Positions 29,576-41,436 of a stretch of 64,000 nucleotides of DNA are shown here, piece after piece. This DNA is from Hippopus hippopus (lineage: Eukaryota; Mollusca; Bivalvia; Cardiida; Cardiidae): assembly GCA_946811185.2 (NCBI GenBank), contig OX328104.1, positions 50,328,505 through 50,392,504 on the forward strand, written 5' to 3'. The number at the start of each line of letters is the position of its first letter. Within the stretch, counting starts at the first letter, position 1. The position numbers and the translations under genes are program-made. The notes below the pieces were generated by a model that saw nothing but the letters and a program-made list of their open reading frames with translations, made no database searches and was not told the DNA's origin.

Positions 29576-31112
29576 ATATACTACTCAAACTTTGCAAAGC
29601 ACCAAGATTTCCTAGCACCATAGCCAAGTCTGTATTCTATATTTCTGTGATGTTATTATTGAAAATCATTCAGTGGTGTATCGAGAAGGTCTCCAGTACA
29701 CACATTGCCTAGTATGACAGGCAAATTCCTTGTGCAAGTGTTGTAAATGCAGATACTCTCAATTTTCATAGTGTTCTGAGACACTGCGTACATGTACACC
29801 CTTTTTCTTCAGTTTCTTTTGAAAGGCCGAATGTTTTGACGTTAATATGATAAATGCGAATGTCAGAAGACATTCATCAGATGCAGACATGTGGCGGGAA
29901 GTCTGAATATTGGAACAAGGGGCTCTTCATCGTGAGGTTGGTGAGGCACTTGATGTGCACCTTACTGTTATCATTAGAGACTGGGCGAGATACCAGCAGT
30001 ATGGGACACCTATCAGGCGACATGATAGTGACAGGAGAAGGGATACATCTGCAGCTGATGATTGATATTTGGTCATCCAGCCCCGGAGAAACCGCTTTCC
30101 GACTGCAACTCAACTGCGTTCTGACCTTCAAAATGCCTCATGGGTGAGAGTTTCGACTCAAACCGTACGCACACGGTTGCACGCAAGTGGCGTCCGATCG
30201 AGAAGACCATGTATTTGTATTCCCCATCTCTTAACCACTGTCAGCATCGGTTTGCTTGGGCGATGGACCATGTTGGTTGGAGGAGAATGGACTTGCGACT
30301 TGTCCTCTTTACAGATGAGTCCCGATACTGCTTGGACTACACGGATATACGTGTTCGAGTGTGGAGAAGGCCAGGGGGAGGTTTCATGCAGGAAACATTG
30401 CTGAGCATGATCGCCACGGGGCTAGATAAGCTGGAATGGACGAACTGACTTGGTTGTGCTCGATTGAGACACATTGACTGCCCAGCAGTATCGAGATGGA
30501 ATTATCGACACACAGATAAGGTTATATGCTGGTGCTGATGGCAATGGGTTCATCTTAATAGACGATAATGCTCGTCCTCACACGGCTCATGTTGTCCAAG
30601 AGTACTTGCAAAGGGAGGGTATCCAGCGTATGAATTGGCCATCCCCTTCCACCCGACTTAAATCCAATTCAACACATGTGGAATGAGTACAGATCCGCAT
30701 CTCCGCCCGTCGGCTCCAGCCACAAAGCATTCAGCAACTTAGTGCATTCCTTGTCGAGGAATGGAATTCCATTCAACAAATGGTTATCAAAAATCTAGTT
30801 GGGGACATGCAAAGACGATGCTAAGCTGCCACTGATAGCAACGGATCACATACTCGTTATAAGGCAATACCAAATTAATCGCTAGCTTTTTTCGCACATT
30901 CCATGTTTTACTCATTTTGGAAAAAGAACCGTTTTAGTGACCATCCAGTTAAAAGTGAAGATACAATCAATAGAGTTCATAACAAGTATAAAATCTTTAT
31001 ATACAATAATAAATAAAGCACAAGGTACACGTTCAACAAGAACAAATACTAAGAATACCAAAGATATGTGCAACAATATTCCTGGTGCTTAGCAAACTTT
31101 GAGTAGTATATA
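29576..31112 (+). mobile_element. Tc1-like transposon with both terminal repeats
   Basis: The left end TATATACTACTCAAACTTTG and right end CAAACTTTGAGTAGTATATA form about 30-bp inverted repeats with four mismatches, flanked by TA. Length is 1.54 kb, normal for Tc1 elements. The transposase inside is broken. Confidence 0.88.
29850..30830 (+). pseudogene. Tc1-like transposase, frame-shifted
   Basis: Pieces in different frames give HTH-like QLRSDLQNASWVRVSTQTVRT (29.1-30.2 kb side, about 30100-30160), first catalytic Asp in LVLFTDESRYCLD (about 30297-30335), second in FILIDDNARPHTAHVVQEYL (about 30550-30610) and the third acidic region after NWPSPS near 30645. At least three frame changes separate them, so no functional enzyme is made. 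Confidence 0.85.
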
Positions 31113-31408
31113 TAGATAGAACAGATATACATGTATGTTTCAATACCTATGCATATGGAAAATCAAACTTTAATTCTGACATTAATTGTTTCGGTTGGTC
31201 ATTCTAACCAATCAGTGTATGAGTCTAAACAATAAACTTGTGCTTTTGAAATAAGTGCCTTGCATTTTGTGCACCCTCTTTCACAGTTGACGTTTAATTG
31301 TAAAAAAAGTCATCTGCGTCTCGATACCTGTTGTATATCTATACATCAGCTATTACAAAGAATTAAAAATAAAACATGATCGATTTATGACAACTCCCGG
31401 AGAATATA

Positions 31409-31651
31409 TATCAGCCATTCTCCGTTAAAGGGGGAGGGGGGGGGGGGGAAAGTCTTAATGCATCTGCAAAAAGTATCGACGCAGGTCAGCCTGCACATTC
31501 GAAATGTTTGCTTTTGGTAAATTTTCAGCATGTCAAAAGATAAGTCTACTTCATGATTCAGTCGTTTGTTAGACAAAATGGATTTTATGAATCCATAATA
31601 CTGTGATGATTTGTATGTTATCATGGCTCACGGAGATGCATTAATCCTCAG
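31409..31651 (+). mobile_element. Family A MITE, copy 5
   Basis: CAGCCATTCTCCG end, a G-run, TTAGACAAAATGGATTTTAT and ACGGAGATGCATTAA. It starts an A-C-B run of three abutting MITEs. Confidence 0.75.
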
Positions 31652-31820
31652 GCTGCTGATCGCGACTCACTGACCTTTGGTGGACAGTGTAGATTAAGAT
31701 CAGACTGCACAAAACGTGCAGTCTGATCCTTGATCTACACTGTCCGAGGAGATATTTTTCCCCAAAAATTAACTTTTAAATAGCAATCCTTGGGTTTGTA
31801 CTATCCACTTGAAGGTATCA
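31648..31820. mobile_element. Family C MITE
   Basis: ATCAGACTGCAC...GTGCAGTCTGAT hairpin and CTTGGGTTTGTACTATCCAC right flank. Confidence 0.75.
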
Positions 31821-31825
31821 TTAAT

Positions 31826-32087
31826 GGCCTGCAACACGCCAAAAGTGGCAGTCGGACATTTGCGTAAAGTGTCATCTCGGATCAGCCTGCGCAGTACGCA
31901 CAGGCTGATCCGAAACGACACTTTCCGTTTTTATGTAATTTTCTGATTTGCGCAAGTCTACTGTAGCACAAAATCTAATGTAGTCATAAAGTGCCGTCTC
32001 GGATTAGCCTGCGCGGACTGCGCAGGCTGATCCGAGACGACAGTTTACGCAAATATCCGAATCTCCCTTTTTGCGTGTTACAAGCCA
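31826..32087. mobile_element. Family B MITE, copy 3
   Basis: GGCCTGCAACACGCC to GCGTGTTACAAGCC with paired GATCAGCCTGCGCAG boxes. Confidence 0.85.
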
Positions 32088-32289
32088 AAATTTTAATTTA
32101 CACAGCAGGGTTAAAACTCCTTTTGCACGAACATTGCTCATACATAATGCGCAGTGGTAGGTCTCAACATTGTTGAGGGCGGTTTAACTCTTTTGCCAGA
32201 AGACCAAATTTCTGACCACTCCATATAATAAATATTTGCAGACTGCATATCAATTTTTAGCTCCAATGATTAGACTTGTCCTTGTGTAA

Positions 32290-32390
32290 GAGTGAAAAAC
32301 TTTGTGGGAAAAGGAGAAAAAGCTAAATACCAGCATTTTCTACTTTTCAAACAATGTTTTCAGAGGGCATCATTTTTAGGGTCGTTTAAA
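32290..32390. mobile_element. Family D hairpin, partial
   Basis: TTTGTGGGAAAAGGAGAAAA and AGCATTTTCTACTTTT with GGGTCGTTTAAACCCG flank. Confidence 0.65.
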
Positions 32391-32967
32391 CCCGAGATTG
32401 TTTTGCAAAAGTTAAATTAGTTAACGCTTAAAAAATGACAAACCTTTAGCATGCAAACTTTAAGTTCAATATTTCCGAAGTCTGATCCATCGATTATTGT
32501 TATGAAATTTAAAATGAGCACTGCTAAATTCCACAACATCAACATTGTTTTTTTTTTTCGTTTTCCTGTTCTCTCGAAAAACACGTTGAACTCAAAGATT
32601 GCCGCACTACAGAAGTGATGTAACGTCTTAGATATTATGATTCTTTAAACAAAGCACATTTGTAACTGTTTCATCTGATAAAAAATAATCCTTTTTTTTT
32701 TTCTATCAGAATCTAAAGAAGGTCTCTCGTCTTAAGAATCATCGTTTTATGACATGTATAAACAGTGTCTTTTCTGTGGTCACGATCAGCAATTTCTGCA
32801 TTTGTTACATCGTTTTAATATCCATATCATCTTGTGAGATTTTTGTGGATATCTTAAACTCCTTTTGGTCAAAAGTAATCCGAAAACTACGAAGGAGGCA
32901 TGGGGACAAAATTTCCGAAAGTTGATAGTTCTCTATTGTTACTTCAATTCTTATCCTCGTAAATGAG
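32391..32967. other. No gene or repeat recognised
   Basis: AT-rich spacer; T-runs at 32548 and 32692. Confidence 0.5.
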
Positions 32968-33183
32968 TTTAACTCTTTCAGCACCAAATAAATAAACTCG
33001 ACCTCTTTCGACGGCTCTAAATACAATCCATTGAAACTTACAAAGATTTTGATTGTATAGGCTTGACTACACAAGCGGACGGTATAGATCACAGATCAGA
33101 CTGCACGTTCTGTGCAGTCTGATCTTGATCTATGCCGTCCGCAGAAGTCACTGTTTTCGTCTATGGCACCGAAAGAGTTACTA
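32968..33183. mobile_element. Family C MITE (subtype 2), full length
   Basis: TTTAACTCTTTCAGCACC at the left, GGCACCGAAAGAGTTACTAAA at the right and CTCGACCTCTTTCGACGGCT inside; TGCACGTTCTGTGCA at the hairpin tip. Confidence 0.85.
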
Positions 33184-33358
33184 AAACTTTCAAGCCGATA
33201 GTAAACACACGAATAATGTCATTTCAGACTTTTGGAGAAAAATATCTCCTTATCGGACAGTGTAGATCCAAGATCAGACTGCACAAAACGTGCAGTCTGA
33301 TCTTGATCTACACTGTCCACAAAAGGTCAGTGAGTCGCCCTTCGCAGCTTAAGGGTCA
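33181..33358. mobile_element. Family C MITE (subtype 1)
   Basis: Directly abuts the previous copy; CGGACAGTGTAGATCCAAGA and its mirror. Confidence 0.8.
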
Positions 33359-33799
33359 ACGTTACATAAAACAAAACATCTAAATAGAAATAAAAAGACA
33401 CGTGATATCACCAAATACAAAATGTGTAACAAATGTAAGGCGATGATGGTTTAGATATCTTTCTTCAGAGATCAAAACAGAATAAAAGAATAAGGTCAAC
33501 CTGTCTTTAAAAGAAATTTAATTGTTCGCACGCAAACACCGTTAAGCTATTCAAACCGTTGAGGTACTTAATTAAATAGTGTCCAGGCCGACTTGAAACC
33601 CGCCAAAACAAGTACACATGAGATATACAAAAGAGAGTGAAAAAAAAATGATGATTAGAAAATAGCCTGTACGATCTATATGAAATATATCGGAAAAAAA
33701 AAAAAAACAACAGAAAACAGGTTAAGATGAAACCTTACATTGTTTCTGGTCCCATAGATTTTCAAATCCTGTCAAACGCTGGAAAATTATTCATAGATT
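33359..33799. other. No gene recognised
   Basis: Spacer with A-runs near 33640 and 33695. Confidence 0.5.
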
Positions 33800-34006
33800 T
33801 AACCCATAACCTGTTGAATAAGTAGAATTAAACTTTTGAGCAAATAGTAAAAAATCCAAATGGTGCAATTTCAAAAGTATGTTTTTGGGGAAAATATCTT
33901 CTGATAGGACGGTGTAGATCAAGATCAGACTGCACGTTATGAGAAGTTTGCTCTTGATCCACACTGGCCTCAAAAGCGCCTTGAGGCGCTTAGCAGTCTA
34001 AGTGCT
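33800..34006. mobile_element. Family C MITE (subtype 1)
   Basis: ATTAAACTTTTGAGCAAATAG, GGACGGTGTAGATCAAGATC and CTTGAGGCGCTTAGCAG. Confidence 0.75.
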
Positions 34007-34021
34007 GAAGCAATGGTTTCA

Positions 34022-34240
34022 ATCTTAAGCCAGATGACAAAATTTTTGACTTGTCCTCATTGAAAGCATTTGCAGACGACAAAATTTACATGTAGCTTAA
34101 TAGATGGGGTCTTTACTTTGATGGGATTAAAAACATTGTTGGAAAAAGAGAAAAATGCTGTCGCCAGAGTTCTCTCCGTTTTCTACAGTTTTCAAAGGTT
34201 TTCTTACTCAGTGTTGTTACTCGTAAAAACGGGTTTACGT
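34022..34240. mobile_element. Family D MITE, decayed
   Basis: CATTGAAAGCATTTGCAGACGAC, then AAACATTGTTGGAAAAAGAG; the second hairpin arm has drifted. Confidence 0.65.
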
Positions 34241-34465
34241 GGTGGAGGGTTAAATGATCATATACTGCTTTTACCCCATAGCTTCTATTCTTTTTTTCTC
34301 TCCACTAGATATAAATATACATTTGTGTGCAGGCGTGAGGGGTGGGGGACATGGGGAGGGGAAAGTAAACGAGAAATACGGCAAAATTTATACTTGAATT
34401 AGATCTAAGGAGAAACCCGAAAATGCTGTTTAAAGGAATTCCTAATTTTGTTTTGCAAAATGGGA

Positions 34466-34948
34466 CGAGCCATATTCTGTGAAAAGAGGGATCGATGCAT
34501 CTACAAATAACGTCGACTCATGTCAGCTTTCGCAATCCGCCCATGCTAACCTGGATCGAAAATTTTGCAATCGGTCAATTGTCTGCATTTCAAATGACCA
34601 GTCTACCTAATGATTCAATCGGTTGTTAGAATAAAACCGATTGTATGGATCCATATGAGCCATGCTCTGTGAAAAGCAATCCGCGCAGGCTGACCTGGGC
34701 CGAAACTTTTCGCTATCAGTCAATTTTCTGTATGTCAAAGGACTACTCTTCCTCCAGATTCAGTCATTCATTAGACTAAGTGGATTTTATGGATCTCTAT
34801 TGATGTTACGACTTGCTTGGTATAATGGGTCACGGAGATGTATTAAGCCCCCTTTTGCCAGAGCATGGCTCATATTTATATGATGACTTGCTTAGTATAA
34901 TGCATCACGAAGATGCATTAAGTTCCCTTTTGCCAGAGCATTGCTCAG
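34466..34948 (+). mobile_element. Family A MITE split by another family A MITE
   Basis: The outer copy runs 34466-34655 and resumes at about 34876-34948; the inner copy fills 34656-34873. Both have their own GAGCCAT and CAGAGCAT(G/T)GCTCA ends. Confidence 0.85.
34656..34873 (+). mobile_element. Inner family A MITE of the nested pair
   Basis: TGAGCCATGCTCTGTGAAAAG to TTGCCAGAGCATGGCTCAT, inserted at an ATA in the outer copy. It lacks the first hairpin arm. Confidence 0.85.
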
Positions 34949-35271
34949 TAATATAAACTCTATCCCTCTTGACGACTGAACACATCGCACACTGCACTTT
35001 CTTTGCAGTCTCACGTTGATCTATGTCATTCTCAAAGCCCTGTTTTTTCGTCAGTAGCGCAGAGAGGGTTCGGACAAAATATTTCAATGAAAACAGACCT
35101 TTGTATCGACTTGTATGGAAATAGCTTTCGTTGCAGGAGCATTTGCATGTAGCACGTATTGTTAAATATTTCTTGAAAAACTTAAGGAGGAATAGTATTG
35201 ACAAGGTTTTTATGTTGATAAAAATCACCTTAACTTCTTTTTTACAAACTGTCATGGTATGGTTACTTGAC

Positions 35272-35470
35272 ACTTTACCACCTCACAAAAATGTAGACTT
35301 TCCAAATTGAAAGCATTAGCAGATGATACGAAATGTGGTTCAAATGATGAAATTTGTCTTTTATAAAGTAGATAAGGTAGAAAACATTGTGGAAAAAGGA
35401 GAAAATGCTGGTTACCAGCATTTTCTCCTTTTCCCTCAGTGTTTTCAAAAGTTTTTTTTTCAGGATGTTA
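35272..35470. mobile_element. Family D MITE
   Basis: GAAAATGCTGGTTACCAGCATTTTC palindrome; left flank TTTCCAAATTGAAAGCATTAG. Confidence 0.8.
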
Positions 35471-35804
35471 AGAGAATATAAATGGATAAGGAATAAGGTG
35501 GAAAAGTCAACGAGGGAGGGGTGGATGGTTTCGTAAAAAAAAAAAAGATGGACGACTATCTGAGCACAATATTTTGCGCCTCTGCGCTTGAAAACTTTAG
35601 AAACATTGCGTGGAAAAAATAGCACTTAATTTTATCAAGTGATATATCTTATTCCGAGAGTGTTTTTTTCAAACTTGATCTTTTGAAGAACTAATTTTTA
35701 TCATAAAATCTTATGCAAGTTGTAAGGTTTTTGTTTGTCCTAGACAATCTACACTGAAATGGGGTTAACTTTTTATCAGCCTATTCCATCTATTCACGAT
35801 CTTG
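35471..35804. other. No gene recognised
   Basis: Poly-A run at 35535-35548; no coding signal. Confidence 0.5.
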
Positions 35805-35990
35805 GGGAGGAAAATTTCCAAAAAGCATTCAATAATGGTTACTAGCATTTTTTTCCCCTCTGTCCACAATGCTTCTATAACCTTGTACAGACAAATCCTT
35901 TGATTGCAGCCACATTGACATTTTGCCAAAAGCACATGCTTTTATCATCGACAAATCTAAGACTTTGTCGTCTGGTATGGAGGTAATTAA
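35805..35990. mobile_element. Family D MITE, decayed
   Basis: CACATTGACATTTTG, CATGCTTTTATCATCGACAAA and ACTTTGTCGTCTGGTATGG. Confidence 0.65.
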
Positions 35991-36121
35991 GCAGAGGAAC
36001 CACATACAAAATTGTCATTGTTAACCTGTTTTTTGGTAAATTCCTTAGTTGTGAAGATGTATATCGCAGACATTAATGTATTCATTTGATTGTTCTAAAC
36101 TGTCGCGTGTTCTTTATTTAG

Positions 36122-36275
36122 TTGAGCAATGCTCTGTGAAAAGGGGGCTTAATGCATCTGCAAAAAGTATCGTCCCATGTCAGCCTGCGCAGTCCACGCA
36201 GTTTGCACAGTTCGCAAAACTGTTTGCTTTCCGTAAGTTTTATGCATGTCAAAAACGGCCCACACTACTTCCATT
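36122..36275 (+). mobile_element. Family A MITE, 3'-truncated
   Basis: GTTGAGCAATGCTCTGTGAA and AAAAGTATCGTCCCATGTCAG; the right half is missing. Confidence 0.75.
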
Positions 36276-36593
36276 TGATGGTCGAAATTAAATACAGAAA
36301 TAGCCACAAAGATTGCCATTTTTCCACAGAAACGTGAGTAATGTTTAGCCTTTAAAGGATAGCAAAATTTTAGACAAGTCAATATTGAAAGCATTCACAA
36401 TAAAATGAAGCACAAATTGCAAGATTTGTCCTCGACGTGGAAGAAAACAGTGCTGAAAAAAACAAACAAAACTGGTCACCATCATTTGTCCTTGTTTCGG
36501 ACGTTTCCAAACATCTTCTTGAAAACATCGAACCGGTTGGTATAGGATTACCTTTTCAGCGCCGTAATTCGAAAACGAAGACTTTTTAAGGTG

Positions 36594-36652
36594 AGGCAGA
36601 TCAAAATCAGACTGCATAAAACGTGCATTCAGATCTTTGATATATACCCTCA
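36594..36652. mobile_element. Family C hairpin
   Basis: CAAAATCAGACTGCATAAAACGTGCATTCAGATCTTTGA. Confidence 0.6.
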
Positions 36653-36702
36653 GCTTGTTTGGCCAAAGCTTTAAGACGGAAAAAATATCTTCCTTAGTAT
36701 TA

Positions 36703-37327
36703 AAGAGGCCCTTATACTCATTTTCAGCCAGTTTTAACTCATTTTGTCTTTATGTTATCAAACTATAGTCATTCTCATATCTTCATGCCAAATATTGCGC
36801 CTCACGGTTGCAAGGTTGCTTAGATGACGGTCGATAGAAAATGCATTTCGCTGAGTTGCGGCCTTCCATGTAAACAGACTCGTCGTTTCCGGTTTTTTAA
36901 TCGAAGATTTACGATATATCCGTTATACACTCGGGTAGATTCGTATGATGATCATGCATTCTGTCACGTGACTATATTTGACCTTCGCCCTTCGTATTAT
37001 GAGGTAAACAAAGGAAAATGGAGGCTTCTCTGTTGCAGCCTCGGAGGTCGCGGCCTATATGCAAATTACACCGTATCCGACTCAGGCGGAAACCAACGAT
37101 AAATTTCCGTGACGCACCGTCATTGTTTACAGCTTCGATCGTCAGCCAGTTTTCTTCTGACCAATGTTTGGTTTCTAATACAAATCTCCGTGTTTCTTTT
37201 TTTCAATTACACCATATATGTCAGTAATCTATCCATGTTTACACAAAGGACTGATTTCTGTACCATTCTAAATTGTTTGAAATTTAACAGCGTTTTTGCT
37301 CACCGGCTGTAGACGGGCATCTTTAAT
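36703..37327 (+). repeat. Family E repeat, longest copy
   Basis: Blocks shared with 21108-21441 flank about 190 bp (36955-37140) absent from the other two copies. That part is CG-richer (GCAGCCTCGGAGGTCGCGGC). Confidence 0.75.
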
Positions 37328-37376
37328 GGATTTTACTTTTAGCTGTCGAAAGAGGCCAAGAATAGAATATAGGAGT

Positions 37377-37639
37377 GTCATAGTCTGTGAATAAGAGGTT
37401 TAATGCATCTGCAAAAAGTATCTACTCATGTCAGCCTGCACGGTCTGTGCAGAATGACATGGCTCGAAACGTTTTTCTATTCGCAAATTTCTGCATATCC
37501 AAAGACCGTTCTACCTCATGATGCAGTCGGTTGTTCGACAAAATGTTTTTATGGATTCATGAACATCATGAAATGACTTGTCTAGTACAATGTATCATGG
37601 ATATGCATTAAACCCGCTTTGGCTAGAGCGCCGCTCATA
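37377..37639 (+). mobile_element. Family A MITE, copy 8
   Basis: TGTGAATAAGAGGTTTAATG, CAGCCTGCACGGTCTGTGCAG and GCTAGAGCGCCGCTCATAT. Confidence 0.8.
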
Positions 37640-37660
37640 TATTAGTATGCCAGAAAGGGT

Positions 37661-37889
37661 TTAACTCTTTACAATACGACAAAATTTTAGGCCGTACCAA
37701 ATAGAAAGCACTTGCAGACGACAAAATAAATGGGGCTGAAAAATTAAAACAAGTTGTGAGAAGGATAGAAAACATTGTGGGAAAAGGAGAAAATGCTGGT
37801 AACCAGCATTTTCTCCTTTTCCTACAATGTTTTCAAAAGGTTTCTTCCTCGGGGTCGTTAAAACTCGGGATTGTGTGGTAAAGAGTTAA
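37661..37889. mobile_element. Family D MITE, full length with TTAA ends
   Basis: TTAACTCTTTACAATACGAC to TTGTGTGGTAAAGAGTTAA; perfect hairpin AAATGCTGGTAACCAGCATTT. Confidence 0.88.
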
Positions 37890-38534
37890 GCTGCTTACAA
37901 CTAGATTTTGACCTTTTTTTTTAAATAGAAAAAAAAAGGTGTTTATTGGTCAACATAAACAATATTATCGCCGCTTACCAATGATGCTTTGATTACGTTA
38001 CACTACTCCCATTATACGGTCGTATCATGCAATATTTGACTGACAAATTCTATTTTTAGGTAACATTAACCGAAGCATTTTAATGGTTCCATAATTGTAT
38101 ATTGCGGATCATTTACAAATTACTTGTACTACTCGTGCGGAAGAATTTTCCAGGTTCAAAACTAGTGATGAATTCCAATTTTCGCAACAAATCTGCAATT
38201 GTCATCGCTATACTTGGTATAGAAGGATTTCTATTTGGAACTCCTGATTCGCTTGTTTGACGGTCACTTTTGAAGCTCACTAAGGTAAATCAAGGATAAT
38301 GCTACTATAATAGTCACGGGAAAAAAAAACATTGAATTCGGGGACAGAACAAGAGCAATTAACATTTTTGTATACTTTTATCGGCCAATCGAATAGAAAA
38401 GCAAATTATAATAATGTGCTCTTGTAAATTTTCACCAAAGGGAGGTAATTCTTAATGATTTTTGTAATGAAAATAGATTGATAATTGAATTATAACTGGT
38501 AATTTTACGAAAGCCAAACCATTGTGTCTCTTGA
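37890..38534. other. No gene recognised
   Basis: AT-rich spacer. Confidence 0.5.
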
Positions 38535-38825
38535 CCAGCCCCAATAGCTCGGGTGGTAGAACATGAGATATTCCGAAGGTCAAATCTCGGGCCACTTGAG
38601 GATGAGGTTTCGATCAACACGGCTAGGCAACTAAAATTACTAAAACGTCTTTCTGATGAGATGCTAAACCTCGGTCGAATGATTGACGGTGCTATCTAAA
38701 CACGGAGCACCTTAGGATGAGTTCCGTCCTGTATTTTGCACTTTCCCCTGTAAATAACAGTCTTCTGCGGATGCCGTCCATATGGGCAACGGGTGGCGAC
38801 AAGAAGATAAACGAAAATTTATCAA
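38535..38825 (+). mobile_element. tRNA-derived SINE
   Basis: Head AATAGCTCGGGTGGTAGAAC (A box), GTTTCGATCAAC (eroded B box), TGATGAGATGCTAAAC and GGGCAACGGGTGGCGAC end. Confidence 0.7.
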
Positions 38826-39179
38826 TCAAATATGGCTCGGGTAAGTTAGTATAGTTGATACTTTTTGCAAATGCAGTAAGTTCTCTTTTCATAGGGCAAG
38901 GCTTAAATGTTTTACATAATTTATTTATGCGTCGTTGCACACTTGCTTTAAGTCCAACTGGTTTAAACCTTGCCAAGTGACATACTATTGCCATTAAACT
39001 ATAGTGAGCCAAAAAAAATCTATAAATAAAAACTGTACAGGACAGCTTACTGAGTGTGAAAACATGTATAGATTGGCGTTATTGAGCTGAGACAAATGTA
39101 CTTGAGCACGCTATTTTTCCGCCTTTATGTGAGCATAGTTTTTTTTTTAGTGGTTTTATGAGGGTCAGACAGGACATTG

Positions 39180-40315
39180 TACGAGGGATGATCAGGAAGT
39201 TCGTAGACTGTTGCGAGGAAATGAAAACGTTAATCTGTTGTCGTGTATTTCATGTATATTTTTTAAGGTTGATATGTTTTTTCTGCGATGCATAAATTTC
39301 ATTTAAAAATGTTCAACAATTTTAAAAAAGTTACAGCTCCTAACAATGAGGCAGTATCGCATACCCGTGGCACACCGGCGTACAATCACCGACGTCGTGA
39401 CAAAGTCAAAGATTTAATCACATTAATCTCCCTGGATTCGAGTATATTTTATATGTCTTCGTAACCATCTATCATATGTATCATTGTACCAGCAAAGGTT
39501 ATATGAAGAAAAGCACTTTGTGAGCACAAGCGGAGTTCACGAACGTCCTCAAACCGCCAATCTCTAAGCGCTACCTAGATTTCGGGAAGTCCAGCCCGAT
39601 TGTCATCGTCTACAGAGCTTTTTCGTTGATTCCATTTAAAAAAAAGCTCCATCCTGCATATCTTTATTGTACTCAAACTTAGCAACAACTTTAAAGTATT
39701 AGTAGGTGTTTTGTCTTATCCCAAACATGATTTAAATGCTGCCGTCAAATCGACATCGCCAGTTGATGTCACGATTTTGAAATTTGTGTTGGTGACAACG
39801 CCTTTAGAATCGTTTATATTTTCAATAACAACTTAGCGGAGCCGTATGCAAAAGGAACAAGCATGCAAATGCGGTAGATATCTGTGTAGGGCTTGTTCAA
39901 AAGTCGGTATATTTTTACGTGCTCCGGGTATACTGTTGCGCGTTGCTTCGGACACTGGTAGTTCTGAGAATACTTTAACCCTGACGCTGCTGAACGCGAC
40001 TCCCTGACCTTTTTCGGACAGTGTAGATCATGATCAGACTGCACAGAACGTGCAGTCTGATCATGGATCTACACTGTCCGATAAGGAGAAATTATTCTCG
40101 AAACCTAACTTTGAAATATTAATATTTGGGTTTTTACTATAGAATTGAAAATTTCATTTTAGTTATTCAGCGGGATAAGGGTTAAGATTCATTTGTTTAC
40201 CACTGCACTCTTACAAGAAAAGTTTGATCGTAGATTACTGTAAGTTTCAAAGAAATGCGACCTATAATGTAGACGTAATACGAACAGTCTACGAACTTCC
40301 CGATCATCCCTCGTA
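39180..40315. mobile_element. Mariner element with 33-bp terminal repeats
   Basis: TACGAGGGATGATCAGGAAG at the left is mirrored by CTTCCCGATCATCCCTCGTA at the right; over 33 bp only one position differs. TA is at both tips. Inside, the minus strand gives KSSVDDDNRAGLP-like traces of the transposase linker (about 39560-39650). A family C MITE interrupts the right half. Near-identical ends in a decayed body suggest a non-autonomous copy mobilised in trans. Confidence 0.85.
39975..40190. mobile_element. Family C MITE inside the mariner
   Basis: TTAACCCTGACGCTGCTGAA to GCGGGATAAGGGTTAA, TTAA at both ends; long hairpin around GTGCAGTCTGATCATGGATC. Confidence 0.88.
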
Positions 40316-40946
40316 ACTATATTTAACGGGGGCTGTTGATCTTTTTTCATAATCTAACCAAACTTCAAAAATGATTTATCAGTCACTGAAATGCAGTCAG
40401 TGAAAAAAAGACAAAAATGGTAAATAAAGATCTAGTTTTCATTGGTATTTCCTTAATGGGCTACACAGCCTATTCTGGTATTTTCAGATTTTGCGCCAGA
40501 GTTCGCGGAGACATGTGGAAATGTCTAGTCACCAATGACATGTGTCAATTACGAGGAATCGTATTCAAGTCAGTATCATGACGTCAATTCCGATGTAATA
40601 AAAATAGACGGGGTTGTACAACGACCCATTCCGTTATTCAAATGCCAAATATTGCATCTTTTTATTTGATATAATCGTCAAGAGTCCGAATGCAAAGAAA
40701 AACTTTATCTAATTGTACTTATAGGTATCTTGCAACAAATTTTGACCTATACAAAAACTAAACAGCCCTAAAGTAAACGAACTCGGAATACGAACTTTAC
40801 CAAATAGGGTTCACGGCATATGATGTCTCAGTTGAATCTTGACAACCAACATCAATGTATATGAAACAAGTGAAAGATGAGGGAGAGAAAAAAGAACGTT
40901 ACGATGTCTTTTACCAGAGAAAAGAATTAAAGACGTGTCCAGCTGG
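40316..40946. other. No gene recognised
   Basis: Spacer. Confidence 0.5.
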
Positions 40947-41122
40947 GAGGCATTTACAGACTAAAGGTTAAATGTGGCAAAAAGAAATAGAAAAACGGTA
41001 CTTGTCTCAGAAAGAGCAGAAAACATTGTTGGAAAAGGAGAAAATGCTGGTTACCAGCATTTTCTCCTCTTCCATATATTTTGAAAAGCCTCGGCGTGAA
41101 AATACGAGACTCTTTGTTAAGT
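40947..41122. mobile_element. Family D MITE
   Basis: GGAGAAAATGCTGG, TTACCAGCATTTTCTCC; ends eroded. Confidence 0.75.
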
Positions 41123-41436
41123 ACTGAATCAAGAGAGCTAATAACTGTCATCACACACTTTATTCATTCAAACAGAGTTCTCGATCTTTTTCATTTCAAA
41201 TATCATGACTGTACAGACGTTAACTGAATAATAAATAATGATTATGCACAAATACAATAGATCGATAGGATATCGTATCGATCTTATCATTTGACCTGAC
41301 TTCTATTGTAATCACCTTGGCAATTCAAAAGGTATATGTCCTTTGGTCAAAAGAACAAATGCAACGTTATACTCTTGCAACAATTATAGAATGAAATCTA
41401 ACCTGTTCTGACCCTTTTGATATAGGTTAATATATA
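41123..41436. other. No gene recognised
   Basis: Spacer with ATCGATAGGATATCGTATCGAT palindromic stretch near 41262. Confidence 0.45.

Noticed and set aside
30140..30448. Intact short transposase gene
   Set aside because: It holds only the first catalytic region; the remaining motifs are in other frames.
36824..37312. Overlapping plus-strand frames at 36.8-37.3 kb
   Set aside because: They lie within a family E repeat and conflict with each other.
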